Assembly (NCBI RefSeq): GCF_023101685.1
Contig: NZ_CP082164.1
Location: 8,556,001 to 8,620,000, forward strand
DNA from: Bradyrhizobium sp. 186
Lineage (GTDB): Bacteria > Pseudomonadota > Alphaproteobacteria > Rhizobiales > Xanthobacteraceae
Length of the DNA stretch: 64,000 bases
Direction: 5' to 3'
In this document: positions 34,780-44,544 of the stretch, one piece after another
Layout of the letters: every line of letters starts with the position of its first letter
How positions within the stretch are numbered: the stretch's first letter is position 1
Position numbers and translations under genes: made by a program
The notes under the pieces: model-generated
Told to the model about the DNA's origin: nothing
Databases searched by the model: none
Seen by the model: the letters and a program-made list of their open reading frames with translations, nothing else

Positions 34780-35763
34780 TCAGACGACCAGGACCGGCAC
34801 GCGATAGATCGCGTTGCGCCGGCCGCCAGCCGGCTGACTCTCGCCCGATCGCGAGGTCGCCCGAGACAGGAGACCGCAGCATCCCTCTTTTACAATCCAA
34901 TCACAGATGAACTTGGTCCAGGATCGTCCTGACACCTTCTCCAACCGGCATCCCTGCCAGCTCCGTCCTTCATCGGCGCTCAGTTCGACCGCCGCAATTC
35001 CGTCTTCACCCCAGGCCCATCCCCAGACTTGCAAAACCTCGTCACGCCTGAGCTGACTATTTGGCTTTGGCGCCACGATGACCGATTGGGCCGCGATCGC
35101 CCACACCGGCTGGGTCGAGCCGTCGGGCGCGAGGTCGTTGTACCACGTCGTGGTGAAGACGCCCGGAGCCCGCTCCGAGCGCAGTTCGATCTTGCGGAGC
35201 CATTTGACGCTATTCGTGCCGTAGAAACCCGGGACCACCAACCGCAACGGATAGCCGTGCTCAGGAAGCAGCGGCGCTCCGTTCATCTCGTAGGCGAGCA
35301 AGACGTCGTCGGATATTCGGGAGAGCGGCAGATCCTTGACGTAATGTCCGCACGCGATGCCTCCGAAGTCGCCGGAGTCCGCCCCCTGCGACCAAAGGAA
35401 ATTTGCGCTCCTCGCCACGCCGGCCGATCCTAGCACATGATCCAGACGAACGCCCGCCCAGCGCACGTTGCAGACCCGCTGCGTGGGCTTGTCGGGCGCC
35501 AGCGGGCTGCCTGCACATTGATGCACCGACACCACCTCGGTCTTTGGAAAGGACTTGAGCTGACCGACGGAGAAGCTCGCGGGCGTCTCGACCAGGCCGG
35601 CGATTTCCAGCGTCCAATCATCCCCATGAGCGACATCGAGAACACCGAGATGGCACAACATGATGCAGCCTTCGACTGGCGTGATGCGGTCGGTCAGCAG
35701 ATGCGGTTCAGAGGGAATTCGGCCGAAGAAGCCGCGTACCTTGTACGTAAAGTCGTCAGCCAT
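34780..35763 (-). CDS. Sulfite oxidase family molybdopterin oxidoreductase
   Basis: 327-aa molybdenum-cofactor protein of the sulfite oxidase family. The molybdenum ligand is Cys83 in SVHQCAGSP. Further cofactor-binding blocks are NVRWAGVRLDHVL, LAYEMNGAPLLPEHGYPLRLVVPGFYG in pieces, and SVKWLRKIEL. The dimerisation domain with WAWGEDGIAAVELSADEGRSW completes it. No signal peptide or haem domain is seen, so it is probably cytoplasmic or exported with a partner. It may detoxify sulfite set free from organosulfur substrates; many family members are uncharacterised. It precedes nitrilase on the same strand. Confidence 0.9.
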   Translation of the reverse strand: MADDFTYKVRGFFGRIPSEPHLLTDRITPVEGCIMLCHLGVLDVAHGDDWTLEIAGLVETPASFSVGQLKSFPKTEVVSVHQCAGSPLAPDKPTQRVCNVRWAGVRLDHVLGSAGVARSANFLWSQGADSGDFGGIACGHYVKDLPLSRISDDVLLAYEMNGAPLLPEHGYPLRLVVPGFYGTNSVKWLRKIELRSERAPGVFTTTWYNDLAPDGSTQPVWAIAAQSVIVAPKPNSQLRRDEVLQVWGWAWGEDGIAAVELSADEGRSWQGCRLEKVSGRSWTKFICDWIVKEGCCGLLSRATSRSGESQPAGGRRNAIYRVPVLVV

Positions 35764-35851
35764 CGCAGCGCTCCCTCGCGCTGGCATTCTAGTACATCCC
35801 GGGAGGACGTCGAGCGTAAGAAACTCCGCAGATACACTTGCGCGTATTCGA

Positions 35852-36745
35852 TCACTCGAAGTCGTTCAGATACGCTCTGTCCGTCTTGAAGATCTCATGA
35901 AGGAAGCGCAGCAGCGTACGCACCCTACCCATATATTCGATATCCTCATGGACGGAGATGTATAGCGATCGCGTGACCACCACATCCTTCATGAGTCGTA
36001 CAAGGCGAGGATCCCTTTTTGCGGAAAAGAAGGGCAGAAGGCCGATGCCTCGCCCGACGGCGATCGCATTCTGCTGGGCCGCCATGCTGGTCGATCGAAA
36101 GACGACGCTCTCCGGCACCAGGACGTCATGCAGCCATTGCACCGGCTGGATCGCCACGAGATCGTCGACATAATCAATGAAATCGTGACGCTTCAATTCT
36201 TCCATGGTGGCCGGCGTCCCCCGTTCCACGATGTACCTGGACGATGCGAACAGCCCAAGCTTGAACTCGCCAGCTTTTTTGACCGAAAGTTTGGGGCCTA
36301 CGAGGGGAACGAAGCTGATGCACACATCCGCCTCGCGTTTGGTCAGATTGATCAGATGCCTTTCGGTGACAAGCTCCACGACAACGCCCGGGTGCTTCTC
36401 ATTGAATTGGATCAACTTCTCTGCAAGGTAGAAGGCGGCAATACCCTCCATGCTCGTCAGCCGGACGCGACCACTGGGCTCGGCTGGCGTGGCGCGGAAA
36501 TCTTCCGATATCACCAGGGCAGCGCCCTCAATTTTCTCGGCCTCCTGGTAGAGCTTGTGCCCGTCCTCCGTCAGCACGAACCCGTTCGGCTTGCGGTCGA
36601 AAATCTTGATACCAAGATCCCGCTCAAGCTCTGAAATGCGCCGGCTGACCGTCGTGTGGTCGACTTTGAGGCGCCGCGCGGCCGGCATCAACCGCCCCTG
36701 CCGGGCGAGTTCAAGGAAGAATTTCAGGTCGTTCCAGTCGAACAT
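35852..36745 (-). CDS. LysR-family transcriptional regulator
   Basis: 297-aa LysR protein starting MFDWNDLKFFLELARQGRLM. HTH LKVDHTTVSRRISELERDLGIKIFDR, and effector domain with VRLTSMEGIAAFYLAEKLI and ADVCISFVPLVGPKLSVKKAG. The frame is open up to 37069, but the DWNDLKFF start at 36745 is the family N-terminus. It lies between the ABC transporter operon and the sulfite-oxidase/nitrilase genes, all on the minus strand, and may control either. Confidence 0.9.
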   Translation of the reverse strand: MFDWNDLKFFLELARQGRLMPAARRLKVDHTTVSRRISELERDLGIKIFDRKPNGFVLTEDGHKLYQEAEKIEGAALVISEDFRATPAEPSGRVRLTSMEGIAAFYLAEKLIQFNEKHPGVVVELVTERHLINLTKREADVCISFVPLVGPKLSVKKAGEFKLGLFASSRYIVERGTPATMEELKRHDFIDYVDDLVAIQPVQWLHDVLVPESVVFRSTSMAAQQNAIAVGRGIGLLPFFSAKRDPRLVRLMKDVVVTRSLYISVHEDIEYMGRVRTLLRFLHEIFKTDRAYLNDFE

Positions 36746-36933
36746 TCGCTCCTGCGTGCCAATCCGGAAGAGGCCAACGACGAAAATCCGACGGTGGGTG
36801 ACCGCGCGGCGCCCGATCAAACAATCTTCTACGGCGGCTTTCAAGACGCCTGAAACCGATTTCCATACCTTAGGGGTCCTGAGGCCGCCGGTCGCCGCCC
36901 GTTCTTGTGGATCGAGGCGCACGACCTCGGCCG

Positions 36934-37734
36934 CTACCGCTCTCCCATTGCCTGCGGCACGCAGTCTCGCTTGTAGAGATACTCGAGAATTTCCTTTCTG
37001 TAGTGCAGACTCCCGGCGTGGGTCGCCAGTTTGAGCCGGTCCCGCGGTCGCAAGGTATCGATCTCCCAAATCCGGCCGATTCGCGCCGCCGGTCCGTTCG
37101 AGAGCGCGACGATACGATCGCTCAGGAAGATCGCTTCGTCTATGTCGTGCGTGACCATTACAACGGTGGTCCAGGTCTTTTCCACGATGCGAACCAGTTC
37201 GTCCTGAAGGCTCGACTTGGTCAGCGCATCGAGCGCGCCGAACGGCTCGTCCAGCAGCAGCACCTTAGGCTCGACCGCAAAAGCGCGAGCGATGCCCACT
37301 CGCTGCTTCATTCCGCCTGACACCTCGAATGGGTATTTGTTGATGGCGTGCTCCAGGTGAACAAGCTTCAGCGCCTGCTCCGAGCGATCTTTCAATTCGG
37401 ATGCCGCGGCACCCTTGAAGGCCTGTTTGACCGCAAGGTGAACATTTTCGTAGCAAGTCATCCAGGGCAGTAGAGCATGGCTCTGAAAGACCATCGCGCG
37501 CTCCGGCCCCGGGCCCGAAATCGTCGTCCCGGCGCAGCGTATTGCACCCTTTGTAGGCGCCAGAAGGCCAGCAACAATGTTTAGCAACGTGCTCTTGCCG
37601 CAGCCTGAATGGCCGATCAAGCAGACAAACTCGCTGTTTTCGATAGCCAGCGAGATTCTATCCAGCGCCAGAAGCCCCTTGCCAGAACGGTCAACAAACG
37701 ACATTGACACATCGTTGATCTCGAGATCGGCCAT
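36934..37734 (-). CDS. ABC transporter ATPase (nitrate/sulfonate/cyanate type)
   Basis: 266-aa ATP-binding subunit of the NrtD/SsuB/TauB/CynD group. Walker A GHSGCGKST, signature VSGGMKQRVGIARA, Walker B VLLLDEPFGALD and the switch VTHDIDEAIFLSDR are all present. The gene is 4 bp downstream of its permease partner. Substrate class is nitrate, cyanate, taurine or alkanesulfonate-like anions; the neighbouring sulfite oxidase favours a sulfonate and the nitrilase a nitrile or cyanate, neither proven. Confidence 0.92.
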   Translation of the reverse strand: MADLEINDVSMSFVDRSGKGLLALDRISLAIENSEFVCLIGHSGCGKSTLLNIVAGLLAPTKGAIRCAGTTISGPGPERAMVFQSHALLPWMTCYENVHLAVKQAFKGAAASELKDRSEQALKLVHLEHAINKYPFEVSGGMKQRVGIARAFAVEPKVLLLDEPFGALDALTKSSLQDELVRIVEKTWTTVVMVTHDIDEAIFLSDRIVALSNGPAARIGRIWEIDTLRPRDRLKLATHAGSLHYRKEILEYLYKRDCVPQAMGER

Positions 37735-37738
37735 CGTT

Positions 37739-38587
37739 CTATTCCCGGAAACTGAGGCCTTCGCCTATTCGCTTGAGCAAAATGTCTAGCGCCAACCCAA
37801 TGCCGCCGACCAGGACGATGGCGACGATCATGCTCGCGATCTGAAGATTATTCCATTCGTTCCAGATGAAGTACCCGATGCCGCTCTGGGCGCCGACCAT
37901 CTCGGCGGCCACGATGACGAACCAGGCAATACCGATCGAGATCCTCATTCCCGACAGGATCATGGGTACACTGGCGGGAAAGACGACGCGCGTGACATGC
38001 TCTAATCGTGGAAGACCGAATACGCGCGAGACGTTCAGCCATTCGGCGCGCACGGAAGCTGTCCCGGTTGCCGTGCTGATCAACATCGGCCAGACCGAAC
38101 AGATGAAGATGATGAAGATCATCGAGACGGTGCTGTCGCGGAACGTATAGAGCGCCAGCGGCATCCACGCGAGTGGCGATACCGGTCGCAGGATCTGAAT
38201 GAAAGGATCAAGCGCGCGATGGCAAGCAGGCCACAGACCGAGCACGAAGCCTAGGGGCACCGCGACGAGCAAGGCCAGCATGAAGCCCAGTGCTACGCGG
38301 CCCATGGAATAGGCCAGGTGCCATGCGATGCCGAGATTGTTGGGATTGTCGTGATCGAAAGCGTGTGTGATCAGCTCCCGGCCGCGGAGCTCGACGGCCC
38401 ATGGTGACGGGATCGCACCGGCCTGCTGGCCCGGCGCGCTCTGGCCGGCGAGGCGGGCATATTCGGCGTCGGCGGCGCTAACACCTCCCGATGAAGCGGC
38501 GCTGAACCAGCCCCAGACGCACACAAACACGATGAAAATCGCAACCGAGGATACCCAGGGCTGCTGCAGCCGGCGTGACACCTCCAT
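37739..38587 (-). CDS. ABC transporter permease (nitrate/sulfonate/cyanate type)
   Basis: 282-aa inner-membrane permease with about six hydrophobic segments. It has LGIAWHLAYSMGRVALGFMLALLVAVPLGFVLGL in pieces and the EAA-like cytoplasmic loop EWLNVSRVFGLPRLEHVTRVVFPASVPMILSGMRISIG in pieces. The stop of the binding-protein gene overlaps its start. Partner of the ATPase downstream. Confidence 0.91.
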   Translation of the reverse strand: MEVSRRLQQPWVSSVAIFIVFVCVWGWFSAASSGGVSAADAEYARLAGQSAPGQQAGAIPSPWAVELRGRELITHAFDHDNPNNLGIAWHLAYSMGRVALGFMLALLVAVPLGFVLGLWPACHRALDPFIQILRPVSPLAWMPLALYTFRDSTVSMIFIIFICSVWPMLISTATGTASVRAEWLNVSRVFGLPRLEHVTRVVFPASVPMILSGMRISIGIAWFVIVAAEMVGAQSGIGYFIWNEWNNLQIASMIVAIVLVGGIGLALDILLKRIGEGLSFRE

Positions 38588-39912
38588 CAGCCCGCCTTCC
38601 GGACCGAAGCTAGGTAGTCCTGCGGCTTATTTGAATCGAATTCCTTCCCGAGAATCCTTTCGGTGCCGAAGCCGACCGCTGGCGGCGTCACGCCCTGCTC
38701 GCGCATGATCCGCGCGGCGTCGGTCGCCAGCATCACCTTTTCCGCGAGCACCTTGTAGTCGACGTCCTCCTTCAGCATGTTCCAGCGCCGGAGCTGGGTC
38801 ATCAACCAGACTGCCGCCGAATATTGCGGAAACGGCTGATAATCAACCCGCCGCGCATCTTTCCGGATGGTGCCAAGGCCGTCGGCATACGTGCCGCTCA
38901 AAACCTGCTCGAGGACAATTTCGGGAGCATTGAGATATTGCGGTTCCGACAGCACCTTCGCCATGCCGACCCGGTTCTCCGGCTTCGAGACACGAAGACT
39001 GGACGCGATGATGGCGCGGTAGAACGCCATGAACGTGTTGGGATTTTGCTGGATCCAGCTTTCCGCGGCGGTGACGGAGCAACAGGGATGTCCATCCCAG
39101 ATATCCTTCGAGATCAGATGAATGAAGCCAGCGCCTTCGTAGACCGCGCGCTGCCCGCCCGGCTCGCCGCCGAAAAAGCCATCGATGCTTCCGACGCGAA
39201 GGTTCGCCACGTATTCGGTCGGAGGTACGATGCGGTATTTGACATCTTGGTCCGGATCGAGCCCGGCGGCAGCCAAATAGTTGCGGAGCTGCAGGGTCTG
39301 GTGACTTTGTTCGAACGGGACTGCGAACGTGAAGCCCTTCCAGTTCTCGGGAACCCGATTGTCCTTGTGCTTGTTGGCAAGGACGAGGGAGTTGCCGTTC
39401 TGGTTCAAGATGGTCAGCACCTTGATCGACTGGACGTTACCGCCGAGGCCGGCTGTCATCGTCAAGGGGACCGGCATCACCTGCTGCGAGACGTCCAACT
39501 CGCCGTTGAGCATCTTGTCGCGGATCAGCGCGATACCAGCGATCTTCTGCAGACTGACATCCAGGCCTTCCTTGCTGTAGCTGCCGAGCCTCTCGCCGTA
39601 GATCAGCGGAACGGCGCAGGTGATCGGCAGGAAGCCAACAGCCAGCTTGGTTTTCTCGAGAGGCCTTCGCTCCTGGGCAATTGCCTTCAAGGTGTCGATT
39701 GGCAGGATGCTGGAGAGAGCGCCGATGATCGCCCCAGCGCCGACGGTGCGAAGCAGTTCGCGTCGCAAGATCGGCTGTGGGAAAAGACCATGCAGAAGTG
39801 CCTGCTGGATGCTCTGGGACACGGCCTCTTCGACCGTCGGCTGCGCGGGAGCATGCGCTCCGCAACTGCACAGGCTGCCGATGAAGCGATGGTGATGTGA
39901 GGCGTCGCGCAT
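38587..39912 (-). CDS. ABC substrate-binding protein of the NrtA/CmpA family, Tat-exported
   Basis: 441-aa receptor of the nitrate/bicarbonate/cyanate-binding family. An unusual 48-residue N-terminal extension with CSCG (Cys15, Cys17) and several histidines precedes a twin-arginine signal, LRRELLRTVGAGAIIGALS at 49-67. The mature part shows KLAVGFLPITCAVPLIYGERLG, FAVPFEQSHQTLQLRNYLAAAGLDPDQDV in pieces, FFGGEPGGQRAVYEGAGF and a C-terminal GVTPPAVGFGTERILG. First gene of the three-gene operon. A Tat route suggests a folded or cofactor-bound ligand-binding protein. Which anion or nitrile is bound is unknown. Confidence 0.9.
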   Translation of the reverse strand: MRDASHHHRFIGSLCSCGAHAPAQPTVEEAVSQSIQQALLHGLFPQPILRRELLRTVGAGAIIGALSSILPIDTLKAIAQERRPLEKTKLAVGFLPITCAVPLIYGERLGSYSKEGLDVSLQKIAGIALIRDKMLNGELDVSQQVMPVPLTMTAGLGGNVQSIKVLTILNQNGNSLVLANKHKDNRVPENWKGFTFAVPFEQSHQTLQLRNYLAAAGLDPDQDVKYRIVPPTEYVANLRVGSIDGFFGGEPGGQRAVYEGAGFIHLISKDIWDGHPCCSVTAAESWIQQNPNTFMAFYRAIIASSLRVSKPENRVGMAKVLSEPQYLNAPEIVLEQVLSGTYADGLGTIRKDARRVDYQPFPQYSAAVWLMTQLRRWNMLKEDVDYKVLAEKVMLATDAARIMREQGVTPPAVGFGTERILGKEFDSNKPQDYLASVRKAG

Positions 39913-40039
39913 TTCTGTCCCCCCTGGTCAAAATGTCCGGCTCAAAATCGTAACATTGACGCTCGAATGGCCTACGGCGAAATTCTGCAGGGGCATCTGC
40001 AAGATTCCGCGGACGCCATTCGGATCTGCCAGCTCTGGC

Positions 40040-40302
40040 TCACTCCGCCGATTGCGGCACCGTCCTTGAGCGTCCGAACAGGATGCGATGCTGCATCTCG
40101 TCGAAGCGGCCATCCGCGTTCTTTTCCCGCGTCATCAGCGACACCGCGATCGCCACGGCAAACGACAGCGGCATGCTGATGATGGCCGGGTTGCGCAGCC
40201 AGGCGAACCACCAGGCGCCGCTGACACCTGCGCCAGCGGCCTGCCGAGCACGTCGACCTGGATGGTCGGGGACAGCGCAATGAGCACCAGCGAGCTCAAC
40301 CT
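40040..40302 (-). pseudogene. 3' fragment of a sodium:solute (acetate-type) symporter gene
   Basis: Reverse translation gives SSLVLIALSPTIQVDVLG, then after one frameshift WWFAWLRNPAIISMPLSFAV and RFDEMQHRILFGR with a stop at 40040. This is the C-terminal end of SSS-family monocarboxylate symporters. Everything upstream is missing and replaced by unrelated sequence, so it is a truncated relic. Confidence 0.8.
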
Positions 40303-40361
40303 CGTCCGCCAGACGCGCGGCGAATATTTGGCCTACCGGCCCGGGAACTGGCTGGTCATTC

Positions 40362-40835
40362 GCCGAAATCTACAATGTCCAGAAACTCGGCGCAGCGGGC
40401 CTGGACAAGGCTGCGCAAGTCGTGATCGCCACGATTCAGCGCGTCTACCGGGCGTCTACCGGAAGAATTTGCCGACATGCAGCAAGCCGAAATCAAGCTG
40501 GGGCTGAACGAGAAACTCGGACTCAGCGGTCCGCTTCGCGCATCCGTCCACGCCATAGAAGCTCGGCTGAAGGAGTTCCAAAATCCCCTGCTCGCGAGCG
40601 GAATGCTCATGATGCGCCGTCACGAGAAGAATTTCATGCTCCGTCGAGACCAGAGCTACATCGAGGCCTTCCAAGAGAGCGCGAACGACTTCGCCAAGGC
40701 TGTCGAGACCTCTGATCTTGCGTCCGCTTCGAAGGCTGACATCGCAGCCAAGCTGCAGAGTTACTTCGCGCCGATGGCCGGAGATCGTCTCGCGGGTCGA
40801 GCGCATCGCCAGTAGTCAGCATAGACTTCGGTGGC
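40362..40835 (+). pseudogene. Fragment of a chemotaxis receptor sensor (HBM-type) domain
   Basis: Translation yields NVQKLGAAGLDKAAQVVIAT, then in another frame KLGLNEKLGLSGPLRASVHA, MLMMRRHEKNFMLRRDQSYI and ASKADIAAKLQSY, and finally in a third frame WPEIVSRVERIAS. This is the helical bimodular periplasmic domain of methyl-accepting chemotaxis proteins. It lacks membrane helices, HAMP and signalling parts and has at least two frameshifts. A 112-codon open piece (40477-40815) remains but cannot be a functional receptor. Confidence 0.75.
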
Positions 40836-41247
40836 TCTGGAGCGGCGGCCTCGCTCTCAAGCTGCAATTTCGCGGGGTTCGGGCGCGCCTCGATCAAACA
40901 TTGAGTACGGCGCGTCCCCTTCGCTCGTCCTGTGCTAGTGAGCTCTTGGTGCGTTGAGACTTGAGCCAGCGCGACGTGGCGATTAAATGTGCCTGAGAAC
41001 TTGGCGTCACGCTCAAATTGTGCGTTCAAGGAGAAATTTTTGACGGATTTCAGCACAATGGTTGTGTGAAGTTGCGAGGCACAGCGGCGGATCTCCTGCA
41101 GATTTGCACCGGGAGCGAGCTCGCGGGATGCAACTTGTCGATCTAACATCCCGCACTTGCCGGGTCGATTCGGTCAGCCAAACATTATTCCTCTCTGTTA
41201 AAACTCTGCTAGCGCGAACAGTTCAAGGAAGGAGCTCCTGAAATCCG
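40836..41247. other. 410-bp stretch without recognisable genes
   Basis: No conserved protein, RNA gene or repeat seen. It lies between the chemotaxis fragment and the marR gene and probably carries the marR promoter; GGAAGGAGC directly precedes the marR start. Confidence 0.5.
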
Positions 41248-41763
41248 ATGGCGCCGAAATTGCCTAGGCTAACAACACGGCTCGGAAAAAGCTCTGCCGA
41301 AAATCAGGATGTACTCAGGCGATTTATGTGGGAGATCAGATCTCTCAATGTGTGCCTGGACGACCTTCGTCAGTACCAGGCGAATGCGCTCGACATTACC
41401 GGACCGCAAATGATGATCTTAATGGCGCTCACCGACTTGGAACGGGGAGACGGTGTTCCGGTCAACATGGTTGCAAAATTGATGGAGGTTGGTTCATCTT
41501 TCATCACGATGCATTCGAAGCAGCTCGAAGAAAAACGGTTGGTGCGGCGCAAGCCTTGCACTAAGGATGCCCGTTTCGTACACCTGTCGTTAACAGATAA
41601 CGCTCGCAAGCGTCTTGCGAGCATCGCGGCCCCGCAGCAAGAACTTGATCAGTTTGTTGTCGGAGATCTCGGTATTCAAGAGTTCGCCAGATTGGCTAGC
41701 TGCCTAAACGGAGTCAGGCAACGGCTGGAAAAAGCTCGCCTGCATGCCGCACTAAGATCCTGA
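41248..41763 (+). CDS. MarR-family transcriptional regulator
   Basis: 171-aa winged-helix regulator. DNA-binding core at about 55-110: ITGPQMMILMALTDLERGDGVPVNMVAKLM in pieces, VGSSFITMHSKQLEEKRLVRR as recognition helix and wing, then DARFVHLSLTDNARKRL. The start follows AAGGAAGGAGCTCC. GC is a little lower than in the surrounding catabolic operons. It precedes the broken DHDPS-family gene and probably once regulated it. Confidence 0.88.
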   Translation: MAPKLPRLTTRLGKSSAENQDVLRRFMWEIRSLNVCLDDLRQYQANALDITGPQMMILMALTDLERGDGVPVNMVAKLMEVGSSFITMHSKQLEEKRLVRRKPCTKDARFVHLSLTDNARKRLASIAAPQQELDQFVVGDLGIQEFARLASCLNGVRQRLEKARLHAALRS

Positions 41764-41879
41764 AATGAACTGAGACAATCCTTGAAGGGAGCGTAGTCAT
41801 CCTTCTTTGTTTGAGCTTTCTAAGTCGGCGAGGACAAAAATGCCTATCGTCCTTCTTGCCGATTGAAGGCGCGCGACAA

Positions 41880-42885
41880 ATGACCACTCACCATCTGAGG
41901 TTTCGTAGGACGCTTGGCCGGCCTCCTAGTACGATCTCGGATCACAGAGAGGCCAAAAGCACGCTGTGTGATCCCTGCTTGAGCTTTAAAGGGGCGGTTG
42001 CGCCAACGCCATTCACCGACTCTGGAGATCTCGACCTTGAGGGGCAGCGGCGCGTTTTGGATTGCATGATCGATCAGAAGGTCGACGGAATTTGCATCTG
42101 GCTAACTATTCCGAGCAGTTCCTGTTGTCTGATGAGGAACGCAGATTGCTAGTTGCAGCTCTGCCTATCATATGTGGCCGGCCGCAAGCCGGTCATGGTG
42201 ACATGCAGCCATTTCAGCACTCGTATCGCGGTGGAGCGCGCAGCGCTATGCGGCCGAACGAGGCGCAAGCCTTCTCATGCTGATGCCGCCTTACCACGGC
42301 TCAGGTCTCAAGGCGGACGAAGCCCATATGATCGAGCATTTCGCTCGTGTGGCCGATGCGGCAAGGATCCCGATCATGGTTCAGGATGCGCCCCTCAGCG
42401 GCGTAACGCTCGCGGTACCTTTTCTCGTGCAGCTGGCACAAGAGGTGCCGCTCGCAAACCATTTCAAGATCGAAGTGCCTTTTGCTGCGGCGAAGCTGCG
42501 CAACCTGATCGAGGCAGGAGACGCTGCCATAGCGGGTCCGCTTGACGGAGAAGAAGCCATTACCATGATGGCAGATCTCGAAGCTGGCGCGACCGGGACG
42601 ATGTCGAGCGCGTTGTGTCCCGATCTGTTGCGCGCTGTTTTCGATCATCATATGGCGGGTCGGAGCACGGAAGCGGCCGCTGCGTATGCAACAGTGCTGC
42701 CGTTGATCAACTACGAGAACCGTCAATGTGGCCTGCGCGCTGCCAAGAGCGTGATGAGCGCAGGCAACGTCATCAGATGTGACGCTGTTCGGCATCCGCT
42801 GGAGCAAATTCATCCCAAAACGAAAACCGGGCTGATTGAGCTTGCGCGCGGGGTCAACCCGTTGGCCCTCCGCTGGGGACGCTAA
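41880..42885 (+). pseudogene. Dihydrodipicolinate synthase (DHDPS)-family gene with several frameshifts
   Basis: The protein can be pieced together from three frames: VAPTPFTDSGDLDLEGQRRV and CMIDQKVDGICI, then LANYSEQFLLSDEERRLLV, then GRKPVMVTCSHFSTRIAVERA, then from 42277 MLMPPYHGSGLKADEAHMIE continuously to the stop. At least three frameshifts lie between 42095 and 42280. The C-terminal 202 codons are intact and retain the Schiff-base lysine region FKIEVPFAAAKLRNL. The family includes aldolases and sugar-acid dehydratases. The remaining open part could not form a complete barrel. Confidence 0.88.
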
Positions 42886-43093
42886 ATAGCTCTGCTGAAG
42901 TGACTTACTCGGCGACACGATGTACGAGGCCGTATGTACCTACAGAATTCAATCCGAGTTTAGAGCTTATCGATGACAAAAGAACTACGTGGCGGCTTGA
43001 GGACCGAGCTTGCCGAAAGAGTCATCAAGGCCGCAAAGAAACTAGAATATGGCGACCGGCGATTGAGGCCTCACAGCGGCATCATTCGGTGAG

Positions 43094-43519
43094 GTGCTTC
43101 TCGTTCAGCCGGAGGCCGAAGTGTTTTATGCCGACCTCAATGCTACGTTCCAGCGAATTTCTGGCTCCCTGGACCCCAACCATTTTGGTGCACCGGACAT
43201 GGCGAATTCCGCTGGGGGCCAAATCCTCTGTGGCGTGGAGGAGGACAAAACAACGCGAAAGCCGAAGGGACTAGATCAAGGGATTTCCGATCCCAAGATC
43301 ACGCGCGAATAGATACAGCAAGTGGTTGAACAGTCGGGTTCACCCACGCATTGACGGCGTCAGTATCACGCAGATTGTCCTTCCTTCAGGGGCGTCTGTC
43401 TTTGTAGTTGAAGCGCCAGCAACTCAGGCCGGACCAAACCAGGCCCGACGATAAAATACTATAAGCGCTTTGACGTTTTCTGCACGCCAATGAAGGACTA
43501 TGAGATCAAGGACGTATAA
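43094..43519 (+). pseudogene. Decayed AlbA_2/Schlafen-type DNA-binding domain gene
   Basis: Recognisable pieces in order: MANSAGGQILCGVEEDKTTRK and LDQGISDPKITRE, an in-frame TAG at about 43310 where a tryptophan codon is expected, IQQVV, a frameshift to NSRVHPRIDGVSITQIVLPS and ASVFVVEAPA, another frameshift to YYKRFDVFCTPMKDYEIKDV and stop at 43519. The pattern (small-residue GGxIxxGVxD start, PxIxGVxIxQI, VxVxxP, KYYxR) is that of AlbA_2 putative DNA-binding domains found in ATP-binding proteins and Schlafen-like proteins, often in defence or mobile regions. Non-functional as it stands. Confidence 0.72.
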
Positions 43520-43947
43520 TGCGCCCGTGGTGAGCAGCCGGCCTTAACCGTGCATTTGCATCGAAGGATTTATTTGGAGGCGATAGCCTCGTTATTCCGA
43601 TCAAAGCCGTTCTTTTGAACAGGAACTCTACTCCTGCAATTTACATGTCGCGCCGCATCTTTTTTGATCGTCGTTTAGGGTAGTTGATGGAGGACCATTT
43701 CAAACGAGCGGAGAGATTTCGCTTGGGCAAGAAGACGTGGTCGCCGGTCCCCCGAACGATTTTCCAATCTTTCGCGAAACGCCCCGAACCCCATTGAGAT
43801 CAAAATCGCTACGTCTTTGCAGAGGGACACCGACTTATTTCAGTGCAGCCCACGTGGTCGCTTGTATAGGGGCTCAACTTCAGTGGTGAGGGACACTGCC
43901 AGCGTCAATTGGCCGGACTAATTGGCTTCGATCACACTCGCGAAAGT

Positions 43948-44037
43948 TTTTCAGAATTTTCTCGGAGGTATAACCTTCAGCCCGACAAATTCTTCTGGCG
44001 CTGAAGGTGTAGTGAGCGCGACTTCCTTCCCCGCCGG
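43948..44037. repeat. Diverged direct repeat, copy A
   Basis: About 90 bp beginning TTTTCAGAATTTTCTCGG and ending around CTTCCTTCCCCGCCGG; matches copy B (44641-44730) at most positions, including CTGAAGNTGTAG in the middle. Could be a relic of a transposable element or an intergenic repeat family. Confidence 0.55.
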
Positions 44038-44544
44038 AAAAATGAAGAGGATGCTTCGCTAGCCGGCCAAGGCGGACGCCGGCTGAGTGGCGTTGAATGG
44101 CGCGATGCCTGGGGCGCGGCCTCAATCGTGATCGCGCGCCCAAAGCATCGCGCGTTCGCGTATCCACAAGAACAGTTGAGTTCGGTCGAAGACACGATTC
44201 GTGTTAGGCGTGTGTTCAATGGCGGCCGGCACCGGGCCTGGATTTCTCGATCCCCTGTGGGCCTATAACCGCCGTCCCACGCCGGGTGGACGTCGAGAGA
44301 TTTTCGACCATCCCGCCGAAACCTACGGGATGTAGGCGTTAAGCAACCGGATGAGACGTGGGGCTGCCCGAAGCGGTACGTAACGCGGACGGCAGGCGGA
44401 TGCGAGCACAAGAACGGCGGCGACTTCCGTTCCGATGGCGGCCACCACCTCAACCTCAAAGGGTCGGGGCGCGCCAGATCCGGAGGTTTGGCTGATGAAA
44501 AAGCCACAAATCCGTGTCCACGTTGACGGTGAATGCCGCCGCTT

